A model generated the notes under the pieces. That model did no database searches, was not told the DNA's origin, and was given only the letters and a program-made list of their open reading frames with translations. 64,000 nucleotides of DNA, taken from NCBI GenBank assembly GCA_026129685.1, contig JAHCHO010000007.1:124001-188000 (forward strand), in the 5' to 3' direction. The position numbers and the translations under genes were made by a program. Shown here in pieces: positions 1 through 7,769 of the stretch. This DNA is from Fimbriimonadaceae bacterium. Lineage in GTDB: Bacteria > Armatimonadota > Fimbriimonadia > Fimbriimonadales > Fimbriimonadaceae. Numbering within the stretch: position 1 is the first letter of the stretch; each line of letters starts with the position of its first letter.

Positions 1-686
1 GGGGCCGGCGGCGGGTCGGCGGTCAAGCGGTAGACCACCAACGCGAAAGTCGGAAAGGCCCGGGCGAGGCGTTGCGCCTCCGCCAACGGTCCGTCCAGCA
101 TCAGCACCGGCCGCAGCCCCGCTTGCTCGGCTTCGGCAACCAAGGCGCGCACCGCGCCGTCGGTCGGAACCGTCCGCTCCCGCAGGGCTGGGGCCATCCG
201 AGAGGCGGCGACGCTCACCCCGCCGACCAGAAACGGCCCGACGGCGCGATTCGACGGAAGTGGGTTCGTGGGGGACTCGCGCAACGACCCGGAGATCAAC
301 CGCCCACCGGAGAGCCGCGCGATCGAGGCGACCGCCCCCGGCCCGAGGCTCGCGTCCTCGTGCGCCAGGTTGATGGCTCCGGCCTTCAGATCCGCCAGAA
401 TCTCCGCCATTGTCTCCGCTTTCATCTCCGCCTGGCGGCCGAGCCCGTCCGAAAGAGGGCCATTCTCCAAGTATACGGTTCGGTTTGGGACGGTCAGCGA
501 GCGCACCGCCGTCGCCTTGCGGCGGATGCCCCCCGTCATCGGCAGGCTGCACCCGCAAGGCGCCAGATTCCCCCTCGTGTCCCCACCGACGATCACCGTC
601 CACGCCTCGTCCGGAGCGGGCGCGAAGGCCAGCGAAAGGCCAATCGCGACGAGACCGACCGACAGCCCGACCCAACCGACCCTCAT
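1..686 (-). CDS. Secreted metallophosphatase-like protein, C-terminus off the left edge
   Basis: The frame is open from an ATG at 686 to the window edge, so only the first about 228 residues are seen. It starts with a signal peptide-like segment (MRVGWVGLSVGLVAIGLSLA). Around residues 34-58 is a conserved-looking core with GGDTRGNLAPCGCS followed by GGIRRK. From family knowledge, a D-x-x-G-x-L-x-P-C-G-C...GGI/LARR core marks the UshA/5'-nucleotidase-like metallophosphatases common in Planctomycetes and Acidobacteria. The start overlaps the stop of the upstream DUF1573 gene (ATGA), so the two are probably co-translated. The substrate cannot be inferred, and the catalytic C-terminal half lies outside the window. 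Confidence 0.7.
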   Translation of the reverse strand, partial: MRVGWVGLSVGLVAIGLSLAFAPAPDEAWTVIVGGDTRGNLAPCGCSLPMTGGIRRKATAVRSLTVPNRTVYLENGPLSDGLGRQAEMKAETMAEILADLKAGAINLAHEDASLGPGAVASIARLSGGRLISGSLRESPTNPLPSNRAVGPFLVGGVSVAASRMAPALRERTVPTDGAVRALVAEAEQAGLRPVLMLDGPLAEAQRLARAFPTFALVVYRLTADPPPA

Positions 687-2335
687 CGCACGATCGCCTG
701 AACCGGGACGCGGATCGTCGGCTGGCGAGGATCGTCCGTCTTGATCACCACGATGGCCTCGAAGCGCCCGGTCAGAAGCCCACTTGCCACTTTGCCATCG
801 ATCCGATACTCGGAACCGTTGCGGTGGGGGGTCAGCCGAAGCGAAAGACTCTTATTCATACAAGTTAGGGACGTAATCTTGAACGGTTGTCCAGGACGGC
901 TGACCAGAAACCAGAAGTCGGTGGGGGCTTTGCCCACTTCGCCCAGGTAGACCGTCTCCGGCAAGGCGACGATGCCCTTCTGGACGGTGAACCCATACTG
1001 CATCCGCTTGAAGATCGGGTGGTCCGTGTCAAGCACGATCGCGGCCGTCGGCCGTCCGGGAGGAATCAGGGACCCGATCTTGACGTGCAACCGATAGCCG
1101 CGCCGGGGCTTGGCCGCCTCGTTGGACTCGGGGTCCGCCAAGGTACCCACCCACGGCGTCACCATAACCGACCCGGCGATCCCGTCGATGCGCGGGTTCG
1201 AGGGCTTCAAGCGAACGCTCTCTTCCATCACCAGGTAGGCGTCGAATTCGGTCGTTCCGTCGGGCTTGGCGACGAATCCCGGTCCGCTTGGCGCGATGAT
1301 CCGGTACAAAGGCTCCACGCGGAGGCGGAAGTCGAACGTTCGCGTCGGGAAGTCCACATCGTTCGTCAGTATCTCCATCCGCTTCTGAAGGTCGCCGAGG
1401 AAGTCGATCGTGTCCACCCTTACGGTGGACATCGCGGATTCACCGGGTGGCACCGGGTTGACCTGCTTGGGCGTCAGGCAAGAGCAGTCAGGAAGAATGA
1501 GTACGCTGAGCGGTGCGTTCCCCTGGTTGTCGATCTGGACACTGAAGCTCACGTCGTCCCCTTGGCGAACAGGTTTGCCCGTCCATCGGAGCGGGTCGAT
1601 TCGGGCGCGCGGACGGGCGGGTTCGACCGACGTCTTGGACTCAACCAAGCGACGGTGCTCTTCCGCGCACTCCAGGAGGCGGCGGGCGATCCCGCCCTCG
1701 ATCGGAAGCACCGTGGCCCTCCCCAGTCCGGCCAGGTCGGTGCGGCCCATCGAAGAGCCCTTGAGAGGAAGCCAGGCGACCCCGAAGTAAGCGCCAAGGG
1801 CGTACTGCATCTCCGCTTGAATCTCCACGGCCGAGGCGACCGCCTTGTTGGGCCCGCGCTTCAGGGCGATGACCGTTTCGAGGCGCGGGTCCTGCGGGGC
1901 CTCGGAGAAGAGGTGGGCCGCCCCGCCCGGGTCGCCGCCGGGCACGGCAGGTGGGAGCGTCTCCGCAAAGGAGAGCACGAGGTCGGCGCGGCCCGTCCGG
2001 GAAACCTCCAGCGAGCGCACGAAGGGTCGCCAAGCGTCGTTCGCACGCTCCAAAGCCTCACCGACCTCGCGTCTGCGCTCCGGCGGAACACCCGCCAAGT
2101 CCAAGCGAACGATCGGGCGAGCGCTTGGGAGGGCCCGCGCCCGCTCGGCCGCCCGCACGAAGTCTCCCGCCGCGAGGGACTCCTGAACGTTCAGGCACGC
2201 CCGCACGAACGAGGCGTTGGCACCGGGGGGCACTACGGGTCCGAGGGGTTTGGCCTGGACGAACGGGAAGACGGACGCGAGAAACAGGGAGAGAACGACC
2301 ATGCCAGGACCAGAGGCGAACCTACCCGAAGGCAA
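683..2335 (-). CDS. Exported DUF1573-domain protein with a degenerate protease-like N-terminal domain
   Basis: The 550-aa product has a signal peptide (a second Met at residue 12 starts GMVVLSLFLASVFPFVQA and may be the true start). Residues about 250-330 carry the DUF1573 signature: NQGNAPLSVLILPDCSCLTP, then PPGES, a beta-sandwich (ASPM/SPD-2/Hydin-like) with a CxC in place of the usual SCGCT. The region before it (about 95-190) resembles a matrixin-type metalloprotease fold. Its helix reads AEMQYALGAYFG, with ALG kept but no zinc-binding histidines, so if it is matrixin-derived it is inactive; this is inference. It overlaps the metallophosphatase-like gene by 4 nt. It is divergent from the gene at 2425 across a 90-bp spacer. 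Confidence 0.75.
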   Translation of the reverse strand: MPSGRFASGPGMVVLSLFLASVFPFVQAKPLGPVVPPGANASFVRACLNVQESLAAGDFVRAAERARALPSARPIVRLDLAGVPPERRREVGEALERANDAWRPFVRSLEVSRTGRADLVLSFAETLPPAVPGGDPGGAAHLFSEAPQDPRLETVIALKRGPNKAVASAVEIQAEMQYALGAYFGVAWLPLKGSSMGRTDLAGLGRATVLPIEGGIARRLLECAEEHRRLVESKTSVEPARPRARIDPLRWTGKPVRQGDDVSFSVQIDNQGNAPLSVLILPDCSCLTPKQVNPVPPGESAMSTVRVDTIDFLGDLQKRMEILTNDVDFPTRTFDFRLRVEPLYRIIAPSGPGFVAKPDGTTEFDAYLVMEESVRLKPSNPRIDGIAGSVMVTPWVGTLADPESNEAAKPRRGYRLHVKIGSLIPPGRPTAAIVLDTDHPIFKRMQYGFTVQKGIVALPETVYLGEVGKAPTDFWFLVSRPGQPFKITSLTCMNKSLSLRLTPHRNGSEYRIDGKVASGLLTGRFEAIVVIKTDDPRQPTIRVPVQAIVR

Positions 2336-2420
2336 GCCCTCAGAAATGGGACGTTTCTGGGGGCGGCACGGGTCACCCAGAGTTCGCCAACCCGGCCCTC
2401 GGCCTGGCGCGTCGGACGTG

Positions 2421-2426
2421 TAGAAT
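2421..2426 (+). promoter_or_regulatory. -10-like hexamer TAGAAT, leaderless start signal
   Basis: TAGAAT overlaps the first possible ATG (2425) and lies 7 nt before an in-frame GTG (2434). There is no purine-rich ribosome site. If this is the -10 box, transcription would start at about the GTG. Confidence 0.45.
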
Positions 2427-3126
2427 GCGAACCGTGCGCGGCGTCGGCCTAACCCTGTTCCTCGCTTGCTGGTCGCTGATGGGCGCCACCGAGCCGACCT
2501 ACGATCTCGCCCGCCGGGTCGAGACCGCCTTGTCGGCGACCTACCTCGTGACGACCACGATAGACCTGGGGGACGCGAAGTTGGAGTTTTCCGCCAAAAC
2601 GATCGAAAAGGTCGAGTCCGTCGAGCCCAACGGCACCTTCGTCGTGGTCGGTGAGACCCTCGAGGGCAAACTCAAGTACGGGACCGACGAGTACCCCGCC
2701 CCGCCGACCAAGCCCACCCGCGTTCGCCGAAGCACGTCGGGGGCGGTCCTGGAACTCCTCGGCATCGAGACCGATTCGGAGAAGTATCGCCTTGCGACCT
2801 TGGACGCTTTCTACTATCCCGGCAAGCCCGTCGCGGTCGGCGAATCGTGGCGACGCGAGGGGCAAGGCAACGTGAAGCAGGGCGCACCACCCTTTCGCGC
2901 CGAGTACACGGTGGACGGCGTCGAGAAACTGGGCGGTACCGAGACGCTCCGCATCAAGGCCAAGATCACCGAGATTCGAGCCGAAAAGCCGGCCAAATCC
3001 GAAGGCACCTACTGGATATCCCTGAAGGACGGCTGGGTTCAGAAGGCAGAACTTACTTGGTCCGACGTGCCCTTCGCCGGTTCGCCAGGTCCCATCAACG
3101 CGTTCCTCAAGTTGGAGCGGCTGTAA
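2425..3126 (+). CDS. Secreted protein of unknown function, paralog of the gene at 6222
   Basis: The 233-aa protein begins with a signal peptide (MRTVRGVGLTLFLACWSLMG). The start could be the ATG or the GTG three codons on, which sits 7 nt after a TAGAAT hexamer. I do not recognise a named family. The C-terminal half aligns by eye with the protein at 6222: FYYPGKPVAVGESWRRE against IYPEKPLKVGDTWTRE, then an EYTVDGVEKL/TFKFEGVDTV strand, then a GTYWISLKDGWVQKAEL/ATVWIGAEDGELVKGEY strand. Alternating beta-strands and no catalytic motif suggest a periplasmic binding or structural beta-rich domain. A transport or enzyme role is not supported. Confidence 0.75.
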   Translation: MRTVRGVGLTLFLACWSLMGATEPTYDLARRVETALSATYLVTTTIDLGDAKLEFSAKTIEKVESVEPNGTFVVVGETLEGKLKYGTDEYPAPPTKPTRVRRSTSGAVLELLGIETDSEKYRLATLDAFYYPGKPVAVGESWRREGQGNVKQGAPPFRAEYTVDGVEKLGGTETLRIKAKITEIRAEKPAKSEGTYWISLKDGWVQKAELTWSDVPFAGSPGPINAFLKLERL

Positions 3127-3370
3127 CGCCCGCCGGGCTGACCACAGGACTAGGCGCTCCTCGACGCGGACCGTACCCTCCTTGTTCGGCGCCGCGCGGC
3201 CGCGTTTGAACTCGCCGGAACGCAAGGGAATCGCCCCTTACGGGCGGTTGACCATCGTGAGTCTCCCCGCGAACGTGAATACGTGGTTGGAGGACTTTGG
3301 GAAGGGCCTTGAAGGAGCCGGTGGAGGCGCGTCGAACGTTGGTGGCAAGCCCGTTTCAGGACGCCCAACG

Positions 3371-4696
3371 ATGTCGCACGAATCCGAGTATTCCCGCCGT
3401 ACCGTTCTCCGCAACACGATGGCCGGGGTCGTCACCGCCACCCTTCCCGCCTGGTTCGCTCGGGAGTCCGCCGCCGCCGAGGCGGAGGCCGCCCTCCAGC
3501 AGCCGCGCAAGATCGGCCCGAACGACACCATCAACATGGCCGTCATCGGTCCGGGAGGGCCACACGGCGGCTTCCGCCAGGGCCTCGGCGACTCCCGGTG
3601 GCTCGCCAGCAAGAAGGGCGTCAAGTTCGTCGCGGTCTGCGACGTGGACGGGATGCACCGGGACGCCGCCGCCACGCAGTTCGGTCCGGACACCGCAAAG
3701 TACGTGGACTACCGTGAGTGCCTGCGTCACAAGGACCTCGACGCGGTGGTAATCGGCACGCCCGACCATTGGCACGCCGAGATTGCCATCGCGGCGATGA
3801 AGGCGGGCAAGGACGTGTACTGCGAGAAGCCTCTCACCCTTTTTGTCTCCGAGGGTCGCGACATCGCTAAGGCCGCCGCCAAGTACAAGCGCGTCTTCCA
3901 AACCGGAAGCCAGCAACGATCCGACGCCCGATTCCGGATGGCGTGTGAACTGGTACGCAACGGCCGCATTGGCAAGTTGAAGACGGTGACCGCCCACCTT
4001 CCGACCGGGCCGATCGGCGGACCCTTCGAGGTGAAACCGATCCCGAGCGACCTGGAATGGAACCTGTGGCTCGGGCCGGCCCCGATGGTCGACTACGTGT
4101 TCGAGCGCACCCACGGCAACTTCCGCTGGTGGCTGGATTACAGCGGCGGCATGCTGACCGACTGGGGCGCGCACCACCATGACATCGCGCAATGGGGGAT
4201 GGGGATGGACGAGAGCGGTCCCCTCTCCGTGACCGGAACGTGCAAGACCCCGCCCGTGCTCAGCCCACACCACTACAACACCTTCCCGGAGTACGACGTG
4301 ACCTTTGAGTACCCCAATGGCGTGACCCTGTACAGCACCAATCAGGGCGAAAACGGGGTGACGTTCGTGGGCGAGGACGGCGAGATTTTCGTCAGTAGGG
4401 GGACGATCCGCGCGAGCGACCCAAAACTCCTCGAAGCCCCCCTCCCCGCGAACGCGATTCGACTCGAGGTATCAAACGACCACGCCCAGAACTTCGTGGA
4501 CGCGATTCGCTCCCGCAAAAACCCGATCTGTCACGCCGAGGTCGGCCACCGCTCCGTCAGCGTCTGCCACCTCGCGAACATATCGCTTCGGCTGGCCGGA
4601 AGGAAGCTGAAGTGGGACGCGCAGAAGGAGCGCTTCGACGACGAGGAAGCCAACCTGATGCTGACCCGCCCCCGCCGCAAGTGGGACCGGGGGTAG
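3371..4696 (+). CDS. Gfo/Idh/MocA-family oxidoreductase, Tat-exported type
   Basis: The 441-aa NAD(P)-dependent oxidoreductase is of the MocA type common in sugar-degrading bacteria. A twin-arginine signal (SRRTVLRNTMAGVVTATLP) is followed by the Rossmann segment TINMAVIGPGGPHGG, the VCDVD strand, VVIGTPDHWHAEIA and the family's CEKPL motif (DVYCEKPLTL). The start is the ATG just before the Tat signal; about 60 codons upstream stay open but have no protein-like character. The 244 bp before it show no convincing promoter. It converges on asnS with a 10-bp gap. The substrate is probably a sugar or inositol derivative, which the sequence does not settle. Confidence 0.88.
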   Translation: MSHESEYSRRTVLRNTMAGVVTATLPAWFARESAAAEAEAALQQPRKIGPNDTINMAVIGPGGPHGGFRQGLGDSRWLASKKGVKFVAVCDVDGMHRDAAATQFGPDTAKYVDYRECLRHKDLDAVVIGTPDHWHAEIAIAAMKAGKDVYCEKPLTLFVSEGRDIAKAAAKYKRVFQTGSQQRSDARFRMACELVRNGRIGKLKTVTAHLPTGPIGGPFEVKPIPSDLEWNLWLGPAPMVDYVFERTHGNFRWWLDYSGGMLTDWGAHHHDIAQWGMGMDESGPLSVTGTCKTPPVLSPHHYNTFPEYDVTFEYPNGVTLYSTNQGENGVTFVGEDGEIFVSRGTIRASDPKLLEAPLPANAIRLEVSNDHAQNFVDAIRSRKNPICHAEVGHRSVSVCHLANISLRLAGRKLKWDAQKERFDDEEANLMLTRPRRKWDRG

Positions 4697-4706
4697 CCCG
4701 TCCAGC

Positions 4707-6098
4707 CTAGAAATCCGCCTGGCCCGGCGCGCGATGGTAGGGAATGACGTCGCGGATGTTCTTCATGCCGGTGACGTACATCAGCAACCGCTCGAAGCCC
4801 AGCCCAAACCCGGCGTGGGGCGCGGAACCGTAGCGACGCAGGTCGAGATACCACCAGTACGCCTCCCGGGGCAGCCCCATGTCGGCGATGCGTCGCTCCA
4901 GAACGTCGAGCCGCTCTTCGCGTTGCGACCCGCCGATGATCTCGCCGATCCGGGGCGCGAGCACATCCATCGCCCGCACCGTCTTGCCGTCCTCGTTCTG
5001 CCGCATGTAGAACGCCTTGATCGCCTTCGGGTAGTCCGTGACGATCACCGGCCGCCCGATCTTCGTGTCGGTAAGCCAGCGCTCGTGCTCGCTTTGTAGG
5101 TCGGCGCCCCAGAACACCGGGAACTCGAACGACTCGCCGCTGGCGAGCAGCATGTCCACCGCTTCGGTGTAGCTGATGCGCTCGAACGGCGATTCGGCCA
5201 CGTGGCTCAGCGTCGCAAGCAGTTCTGGCTCGATCCGCTTGTTGAAGAACTCAAGGTCGGCGGCGCAATGATCGAGCAGGTGCTGGAGGATCGCCTTGAG
5301 GAACTCCTCCGCCAGGTTCATGTTGCCCACGATGTCGCAGAAGGCCATCTCGGGCTCGACCATCCAGAACTCGGCCAAGTGCCGGCTCGAATGGCTGTTT
5401 TCGGCGCGAAACGTGGGGCCGAAGGTGTACACGTTGGTCATCGCCAGCGCGACCGTCTCCGCCTCCAACTGCCCGCTCACCGTCAGGAACGCGGGCTTTC
5501 CGAAGAAGTCCTCCTTCGGGTCGGTGGTGTCGAGCGCGTACCGATCGCCGTGCGTCTTCAGCGACGGGGTCACCGCGAACATCGCCCCCGCCCCCTCGCA
5601 GTCGCTGGCGGTGATGATGGGGGTGTGGAGGTGAAGGAAACCGCGCTCGTGGAAGAACTTGTGGATCGCCCAGGAAGCCTCGTTGCGAACACGCAACACC
5701 GCGCCGAAGGTGTTTCCCCGCGCGCGCAGGTGGGCGATCTCGCGCAGGAACTCGAAGGTGGCGCCCTTCTTCTGAAGGGGATAGGCGAGCGGATCCGCGG
5801 CGCCGAAGACCTCGACCCCCTTCGCGACCAACTCGACCGCCTGTCCCTGGGCGGGAGAAGCCACGATCTCGCCGTCGAACCGCACGCACGCCCCCGTCGT
5901 GATCAGTTTGAGGGTCGCCTCGTCCACCACGCCCGCGTTCACGACCACCTGAAGGTCCTGGAAACACGAGCCGTCGTTGAGCTGAACGAAGCTCAGGCCC
6001 TTGCTGTCGCGACGGGTTTTGACCCAGCCGTAGGCGCTCACCATCGTGCCTGGCGTGGCAGAGAACAACTCGCGGAGATACTCGCGGCGGTAATCCAT
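4707..6098 (-). CDS. asnS: Asparaginyl-tRNA synthetase
   Basis: The 463-aa class IIb aminoacyl-tRNA synthetase, about the length of E. coli AsnS (466), charges tRNA-Asn. An N-terminal OB-fold tRNA-binding domain ([20 protein letters not shown]) is followed by the catalytic domain. Motif 2 is [21 protein letters not shown] and motif 3 is [15 protein letters not shown]. The start at [11 protein letters not shown] fits the family. An upstream in-frame ATG at 6185 would add a 29-residue tail without family support. A TAAACT hexamer lies 11 nt before the chosen start and there is no Shine-Dalgarno sequence, so a near-leaderless transcript is likely. Confidence 0.95.
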   Translation of the reverse strand: MDYRREYLRELFSATPGTMVSAYGWVKTRRDSKGLSFVQLNDGSCFQDLQVVVNAGVVDEATLKLITTGACVRFDGEIVASPAQGQAVELVAKGVEVFGAADPLAYPLQKKGATFEFLREIAHLRARGNTFGAVLRVRNEASWAIHKFFHERGFLHLHTPIITASDCEGAGAMFAVTPSLKTHGDRYALDTTDPKEDFFGKPAFLTVSGQLEAETVALAMTNVYTFGPTFRAENSHSSRHLAEFWMVEPEMAFCDIVGNMNLAEEFLKAILQHLLDHCAADLEFFNKRIEPELLATLSHVAESPFERISYTEAVDMLLASGESFEFPVFWGADLQSEHERWLTDTKIGRPVIVTDYPKAIKAFYMRQNEDGKTVRAMDVLAPRIGEIIGGSQREERLDVLERRIADMGLPREAYWWYLDLRRYGSAPHAGFGLGFERLLMYVTGMKNIRDVIPYHRAPGQADF

Positions 6099-6109
6099 CG
6101 TGAGCGCCG

Positions 6110-6115
6110 AGTTTA
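6110..6115 (-). promoter_or_regulatory. -10-like TAAACT upstream of asnS
   Basis: On the minus strand TAAACT ends 11 nt before the asnS ATG. No Shine-Dalgarno sequence lies between them. It matches the TANNNT-near-start pattern repeated across the window. Confidence 0.45.
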
Positions 6116-6180
6116 CCGGTCGCCCGGGTCCCGACCCGAGTCTGGGGAGTCCTAGGATCGGCATCGCCGCCGCAACGAAC

Positions 6181-6200
6181 GTCATACTCGCGCGTATGAC
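6181..6200. promoter_or_regulatory. Operator-like inverted repeat GTCATAC-N6-GTATGAC
   Basis: Two perfect 7-bp inverted arms flank TCGCGC in the divergent asnS/6222 spacer. The left arm overlaps a CATACT hexamer that could be the -10 box of the downstream gene, whose ATG is 22 nt beyond the repeat. This placement suits a dimeric repressor. The regulator is unknown. Confidence 0.4.
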
Positions 6201-6221
6201 TCACCGAGTCCTTGGAGGATC

Positions 6222-6953
6222 ATGATTTCGATGAAGCGATCGCTTGCCCTTATTCCGTTTCTCGCCCTCGCGGCGATCTCGATGGCCCAGGAACCCACCC
6301 AACTCGAGTGGAAGCCGCAAGTCGGCCGCGTCCTCAAGTACAAGCTGAACGTGAAGGCCAGCATGGATATGGGCGCCGGGGCGCAAGACCTTTTGGTCGG
6401 GATGCTCCTGACCTCGACCACCAAAGAGGTTCGTCCGAACGGTGAGGTCGTGGTCGAGACCAAGCAAGGCGGCATGAGCCTTTCGATCGGTGGTCAGGAC
6501 ATGTCGGCGATGGTCGGCGAGATGGTCACCACCGAGACCGCCACCATGAATAAGCGCGGCGAAACGCTGAGCCGCAAGTCGGACGCTCCCGAAGGCATGG
6601 ACAACCACCGCCTGACCGAGGCGATCACCTTCATCTACCCGGAGAAGCCCCTCAAGGTGGGCGACACGTGGACCCGCGAGGTCAAAGCGGACGCCGCCAA
6701 GGGCGTTCGCGCCGGGCTTGCGACCTTCAAGTTCGAAGGAGTGGACACGGTGGACGGCAAGTGGAAGGCGAACAAGATCACCTACACGTACAAGGAAACC
6801 GAAGGGAGCGATGCGATGAGTTGCGCGGCGACGGTATGGATCGGCGCCGAGGACGGCGAGCTTGTGAAAGGCGAGTATAAGATGAAGAACTTCACCTTTG
6901 CGCCCCAGGCCCCTCCCGGAGACGCGATCGCGACGGTGGTCCGCCAAGGCTGA
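6222..6953 (+). CDS. Secreted protein of unknown function, paralog of the gene at 2425
   Basis: The 243-aa protein has a clear signal peptide (MISMKRSLALIPFLALAAIS, then MAQEP) and a good ribosome site (GGAGG at 6214-6218, 3 nt before the ATG). It lacks transmembrane segments and recognisable catalytic motifs. Sequence and order of strands match the protein at 2425, most clearly at IYPEKPLKVGDTWTRE and the C-terminal VWIGAEDGELVKGEYKMK. Unlike its paralog it has a leadered, Shine-Dalgarno-driven start and an upstream inverted repeat, so its control probably differs. It ends before a strong hairpin shared with the convergent gene at 7005. Function unknown. Confidence 0.78.
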   Translation: MISMKRSLALIPFLALAAISMAQEPTQLEWKPQVGRVLKYKLNVKASMDMGAGAQDLLVGMLLTSTTKEVRPNGEVVVETKQGGMSLSIGGQDMSAMVGEMVTTETATMNKRGETLSRKSDAPEGMDNHRLTEAITFIYPEKPLKVGDTWTREVKADAAKGVRAGLATFKFEGVDTVDGKWKANKITYTYKETEGSDAMSCAATVWIGAEDGELVKGEYKMKNFTFAPQAPPGDAIATVVRQG

Positions 6954-6978
6954 TCCCTTCGGCTCCGATCTCGATGTC

Positions 6979-7003
6979 ACGGGCCGTCCTTTGGGCGGCC
7001 CGT
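6979..7003. terminator. Bidirectional terminator-like hairpin
   Basis: ACGGGCCGTCC and GGGCGGCCCGT pair over 11 bp (one G-U) around a TTT loop, between two convergent genes. There is no U-run on either side, so efficiency is uncertain. Confidence 0.5.
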
Positions 7004-7004
7004 C

Positions 7005-7763
7005 TCACTCTGTGGAAGTGAAGCGCTGAGGTAGCGGGGGCGGGTTGCGCTTGAGGTCGGGGAGGCGCAGGGTGGACATCGTGAACCAGCCCCATTCCTT
7101 ATTCACATACCGAAAGCGCCCGATCGCCACGTCGCCGTTGGTCTTGAACCGGTCCCAAACGGCGTCCGCCGACTTCCAGTAGTCCGCGCCGACCGACATG
7201 AGGAGACGGGCGGTCGCCCGGTCGTCGGGCAACTTCGGGTCGTCGAGCACGAGGCGCGCCTCGACCGCCGTGACCACTCCCGCCACGTCGTCCGGAGCGA
7301 TGGTGGCGCGGCCAGGGGTCCAGAAGTGGTAGTTGAAGCCGGGCGACAAGCGAATCGAGAGGCCTCCGCTCGGCTCGGGGCGGGTCTCGGCCGGCTTGTT
7401 CGCGTCGCCGGCGAAGTCCTCCCGGTAGGCGGCGCCTTCGACCTTCAACGCGGAGCGCACGAGTCGCCAGGTACCCGTGGCTTGGCTCAGGATCCAACCC
7501 TGAAGGTTGCGGATTTCGACGCGGACGTTGCGGGCGGGCGACCCCGTCTCCGGTAGGTAGACCTGACCCCAAGGGACGAGGGCGTTCCAGCCGTCCGGGG
7601 GTTGGTTGCCATAGCCGAGGCGGGGCTTGTCGCGCCAGTCCACCCCCGGCCCGACCCCGTGCGGGATCGCCTCGTGGGGAAGGCTCGCATCGGCGTCGAG
7701 GAGACGCAGATACTCGGCCTGGGGCATCGTTGCCAGGACGGCGCACAGGGTCGCGGACAGCAT
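7005..7763 (-). CDS. Exported protein of unknown function
   Basis: The 252-aa protein begins MLSATLCAVLATMPQA, a short signal peptide-like stretch. The rest is rich in aromatic residues and beta-strand pattern (WNALVPWGQVYLPETG, FNYHFWTPGRATI, YVNKEWGWFTMSTL), compatible with a secreted beta-sandwich or carbohydrate-binding domain, but I recognise no family. It lies 6 nt after the stop of the gene at 7770 and is probably the last gene of a minus-strand unit that includes the CHAT-like gene and GH116. A CACAAT hexamer precedes the start by 8 nt, inside the end of the upstream gene. Confidence 0.65.
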   Translation of the reverse strand: MLSATLCAVLATMPQAEYLRLLDADASLPHEAIPHGVGPGVDWRDKPRLGYGNQPPDGWNALVPWGQVYLPETGSPARNVRVEIRNLQGWILSQATGTWRLVRSALKVEGAAYREDFAGDANKPAETRPEPSGGLSIRLSPGFNYHFWTPGRATIAPDDVAGVVTAVEARLVLDDPKLPDDRATARLLMSVGADYWKSADAVWDRFKTNGDVAIGRFRYVNKEWGWFTMSTLRLPDLKRNPPPLPQRFTSTE

Positions 7764-7769
7764 GACGCC

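Noticed and set aside
3182-3370. N-terminal extension of the MocA oxidoreductase
   Set aside because: The frame is open but the residues are low in protein character and precede a normal Tat signal. Start placed at the ATG before SRRTVLRN.
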